In this document: piece after piece, positions 13,858 through 15,088 of the stretch
Position numbering within the stretch: the first letter of the stretch is position 1
Layout: every line of letters begins with the position of its first letter
NCBI GenBank assembly: GCA_938038825.1
Contig: CALHST010000276.1
Location: 1 to 15,088, forward strand
Reading direction: 5' to 3'
DNA length: 15,088 nucleotides
Source: an uncultured Paracoccaceae bacterium
GTDB lineage: Bacteria > Pseudomonadota > Alphaproteobacteria > Rhodobacterales > Rhodobacteraceae
Notes under the pieces: generated by a model
What the model saw: the letters and a program-made list of their open reading frames with translations, nothing else
Told to the model about the DNA's origin: nothing
Databases searched by the model: none
Translations under genes and position numbers: made by a program

Positions 13858-14949
13858 ATGGGCGCATACATCCTCAGACGGCTTTTGCTGATCATCCCTA
13901 CGTTGATTGGTATTATGCTTGTGAACTTTGCCTTGGCGCAGTTTGTGCCCGGGGGACCTGTTGAACAGGCAATCGCCCGCGCCCAAGGGCAAGGGGATGT
14001 GTTCGGTGGCTTCGCGGGGGGGGCCAATGACGCGGGCTTGGATGTAAACGAAGGCAACGACCAGTATGTCGGTGCGCGTGGTTTGCCGCCGGAATTTATC
14101 GAACAGCTGGAAAAAGAGTTTGGGTTCGACAAGCCGCCAGTGCAGCGGTTCCTGAATATGATGTGGAATTACATGCGCTTTGACTTCGGCGACAGTTATT
14201 TCCAATCGCAAAAAGTCGTGGATCTGGTGATCGACAAGCTTCCGGTCTCGATTACGTTGGGGCTGTGGTCCACGCTGATCGCCTATATCATTTCGATCCC
14301 GCTGGGTATTCGCAAAGCCACCCGCGAAGGGTCCAAGTTTGACACATGGACCAGCGGCATCATCATCGCGGCCTATGCCATTCCCGGCTTTTTGTTCGGC
14401 ATTCTGCTGTTGGTCTTGCTGGCCGGTGGCAGTTATTGGCAGATTTTTCCGCTGCGGGGCCTGACAAGTGACGCCAATATCTGGGCAGAGCTGTCGTGGT
14501 GGGGCAAAGTCAAAGACTATGCATGGCACATCACATTGCCCGTCTTGGCCTCAACCGTATCGGCCTTTGCGACGCTAACTTTGCTGACCAAGAACAGCTT
14601 TTTGGACGAGATCAAAAAACAATATGTGATCACCGCCCGTGCCAAGGGCCTGTCCGAACGCGGCGTGCTGTATGGCCATGTGTTCCGCAACGCGATGCTG
14701 ATTGTGATCGCGGGATTCCCTGCCGCGTTCATCAGCGTGTTCTTTGGCGCGTCGTTGATTATCGAGACGATCTTCTCGCTCGACGGGCTTGGTCGTTTGG
14801 GGTTCGAGGCTGCTGTTGCGCGCGATTATCCAATCGTATTTGGCACATTGTTTGTCTTTGGTCTCATCGGCTTGCTGGTCGGGATCATCTCAGACCTGAT
14901 GTATGTGCTGGTCGATCCACGTATCGACTTTGAACGGAGGGAAGGCTGA
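13858..14949 (+). CDS. yejB: Inner-membrane permease of a peptide/microcin C-type ABC importer (YejB)
   Basis: A 363-residue binding-protein-dependent permease, almost the same length as E. coli YejB. An N-terminal membrane helix (RRLLLIIPTLIGIMLVNFAL) is followed by FVPGGPVEQ, typical of DppB-family permeases, then a periplasmic segment containing an EFGFDKPPVQRFLNMMWNY stretch. At least five further hydrophobic segments follow. The cytoplasmic EAA loop that docks on the ATPase is seen as TARAKGLSERGVLYGHVFRN (about 258-277). It follows yejA by 9 bp, and its stop overlaps the yejE start by one base (TGATG), so the genes form an operon. Confidence 0.95.
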   Translation: MGAYILRRLLLIIPTLIGIMLVNFALAQFVPGGPVEQAIARAQGQGDVFGGFAGGANDAGLDVNEGNDQYVGARGLPPEFIEQLEKEFGFDKPPVQRFLNMMWNYMRFDFGDSYFQSQKVVDLVIDKLPVSITLGLWSTLIAYIISIPLGIRKATREGSKFDTWTSGIIIAAYAIPGFLFGILLLVLLAGGSYWQIFPLRGLTSDANIWAELSWWGKVKDYAWHITLPVLASTVSAFATLTLLTKNSFLDEIKKQYVITARAKGLSERGVLYGHVFRNAMLIVIAGFPAAFISVFFGASLIIETIFSLDGLGRLGFEAAVARDYPIVFGTLFVFGLIGLLVGIISDLMYVLVDPRIDFERREG

Positions 14950-15088
14950 TGGCCCTATCACCCCTCAACCAGCGCCGCTGGAGCAATTTCAAAAAGAACC
15001 GCCGCGCGTTTTGGTCCCTGTGGATCTTTGGGTTTCTGTTTATAGCGTCGCTGTTCGCGGAGTTTCTGGCTTATGACAAGCCGATCCT
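14949..15088 (+). CDS. yejE: Inner-membrane permease YejE, 5' end only
   Basis: The first 46 codons of the second permease of the same importer; the gene runs off the window. The product starts MALSPLNQRRWSNFKKNRRA, a basic cytoplasmic segment, followed by a first membrane helix (FWSLWIFGFLFIASLFAEFL) and AYDKPI, a pattern seen in YejE/DppC-type permeases. A GGAGGGA ribosome-binding site lies in the end of yejB, and the start overlaps the yejB stop by one base. The ATPase gene yejF is expected beyond the window. Confidence 0.9.
   Translation, partial: MALSPLNQRRWSNFKKNRRAFWSLWIFGFLFIASLFAEFLAYDKPI

Noticed and set aside
13348..14529. Long minus-strand open frame (393 codons) antisense to yejA and yejB
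   Set aside because: It lies wholly opposite two clear transporter genes, has no recognisable domain, and has a composition typical of a shadow frame opposite GC-rich coding DNA.

Overview
The window reads as ordinary chromosomal DNA from an alphaproteobacterium, most likely a marine Rhodobacteraceae (Roseobacter-group) species. The grounds are a TrcR/DUF1013 regulator, a membrane-anchored CycM-type cytochrome c, an alphaproteobacterial-style prephenate dehydratase, moderate GC and the gene order. There is no transposase, integrase, CRISPR array, tRNA or rRNA.

Layout. Bases 1-285 hold the 3' end of a quinone oxidoreductase gene, convergent with a secreted RNase T2 gene (293-922, minus). The trcR gene (1055-1807, plus) diverges from the RNase gene and ends in a strong terminator. 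Bases 1862-2104 have no protein gene but contain a promoter-like element, a stem and a rho-independent terminator, which together suggest an unannotated small RNA of about 86 nt. A minus-strand DNA-metabolism cluster follows (5454 down to 2121): dnaX, a small membrane protein, ebfC (ybaB) and recR. The first three overlap and look translationally coupled. An acidic RTX-like calcium-binding protein gene (5620-6609, plus) separates dnaX from the SRP RNA gene ffs (about 6742-6834, minus), which has its own promoter. Next is a minus-strand cpdB-like 2',3'-cyclic nucleotide phosphodiesterase/3'-nucleotidase gene with no visible signal peptide, divergent from nudC (8809-9777) and an SRPBCC-domain gene (9818-10285). 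The SRPBCC gene overlaps the convergent pheA gene (10282-11121, minus) at the stop codons. pheA diverges from a cycM-type cytochrome c gene (11249-11758). The window ends in a yejA-yejB-yejE peptide/microcin C-type ABC importer operon, truncated inside yejE.

How the genes work together. RecR, EbfC and DnaX serve replication and recombinational repair, and ffs RNA serves co-translational membrane targeting. RNase T2 and the CpdB-like enzyme are both nucleotide-scavenging enzymes, though the CpdB-like protein appears cytoplasmic. NudC turns over NAD(H) or NAD-capped RNA. PheA makes phenylpyruvate. The cytochrome carries electrons to a terminal oxidase, and YejABE imports oligopeptides.

I see no large novel multi-gene system. 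The observations most worth following up are the candidate sRNA at 2018-2104, whose terminator loop is the exact reverse complement of the CCUCCUCCC motif of Rhodobacter CcsR RNAs; the RTX gene inside otherwise conserved ffs-dnaX-ebfC-recR synteny; the leaderless CpdB-like enzyme; the Glu-to-Gln change in the RNase T2 active site; and a 16-bp palindrome between cpdB and nudC.
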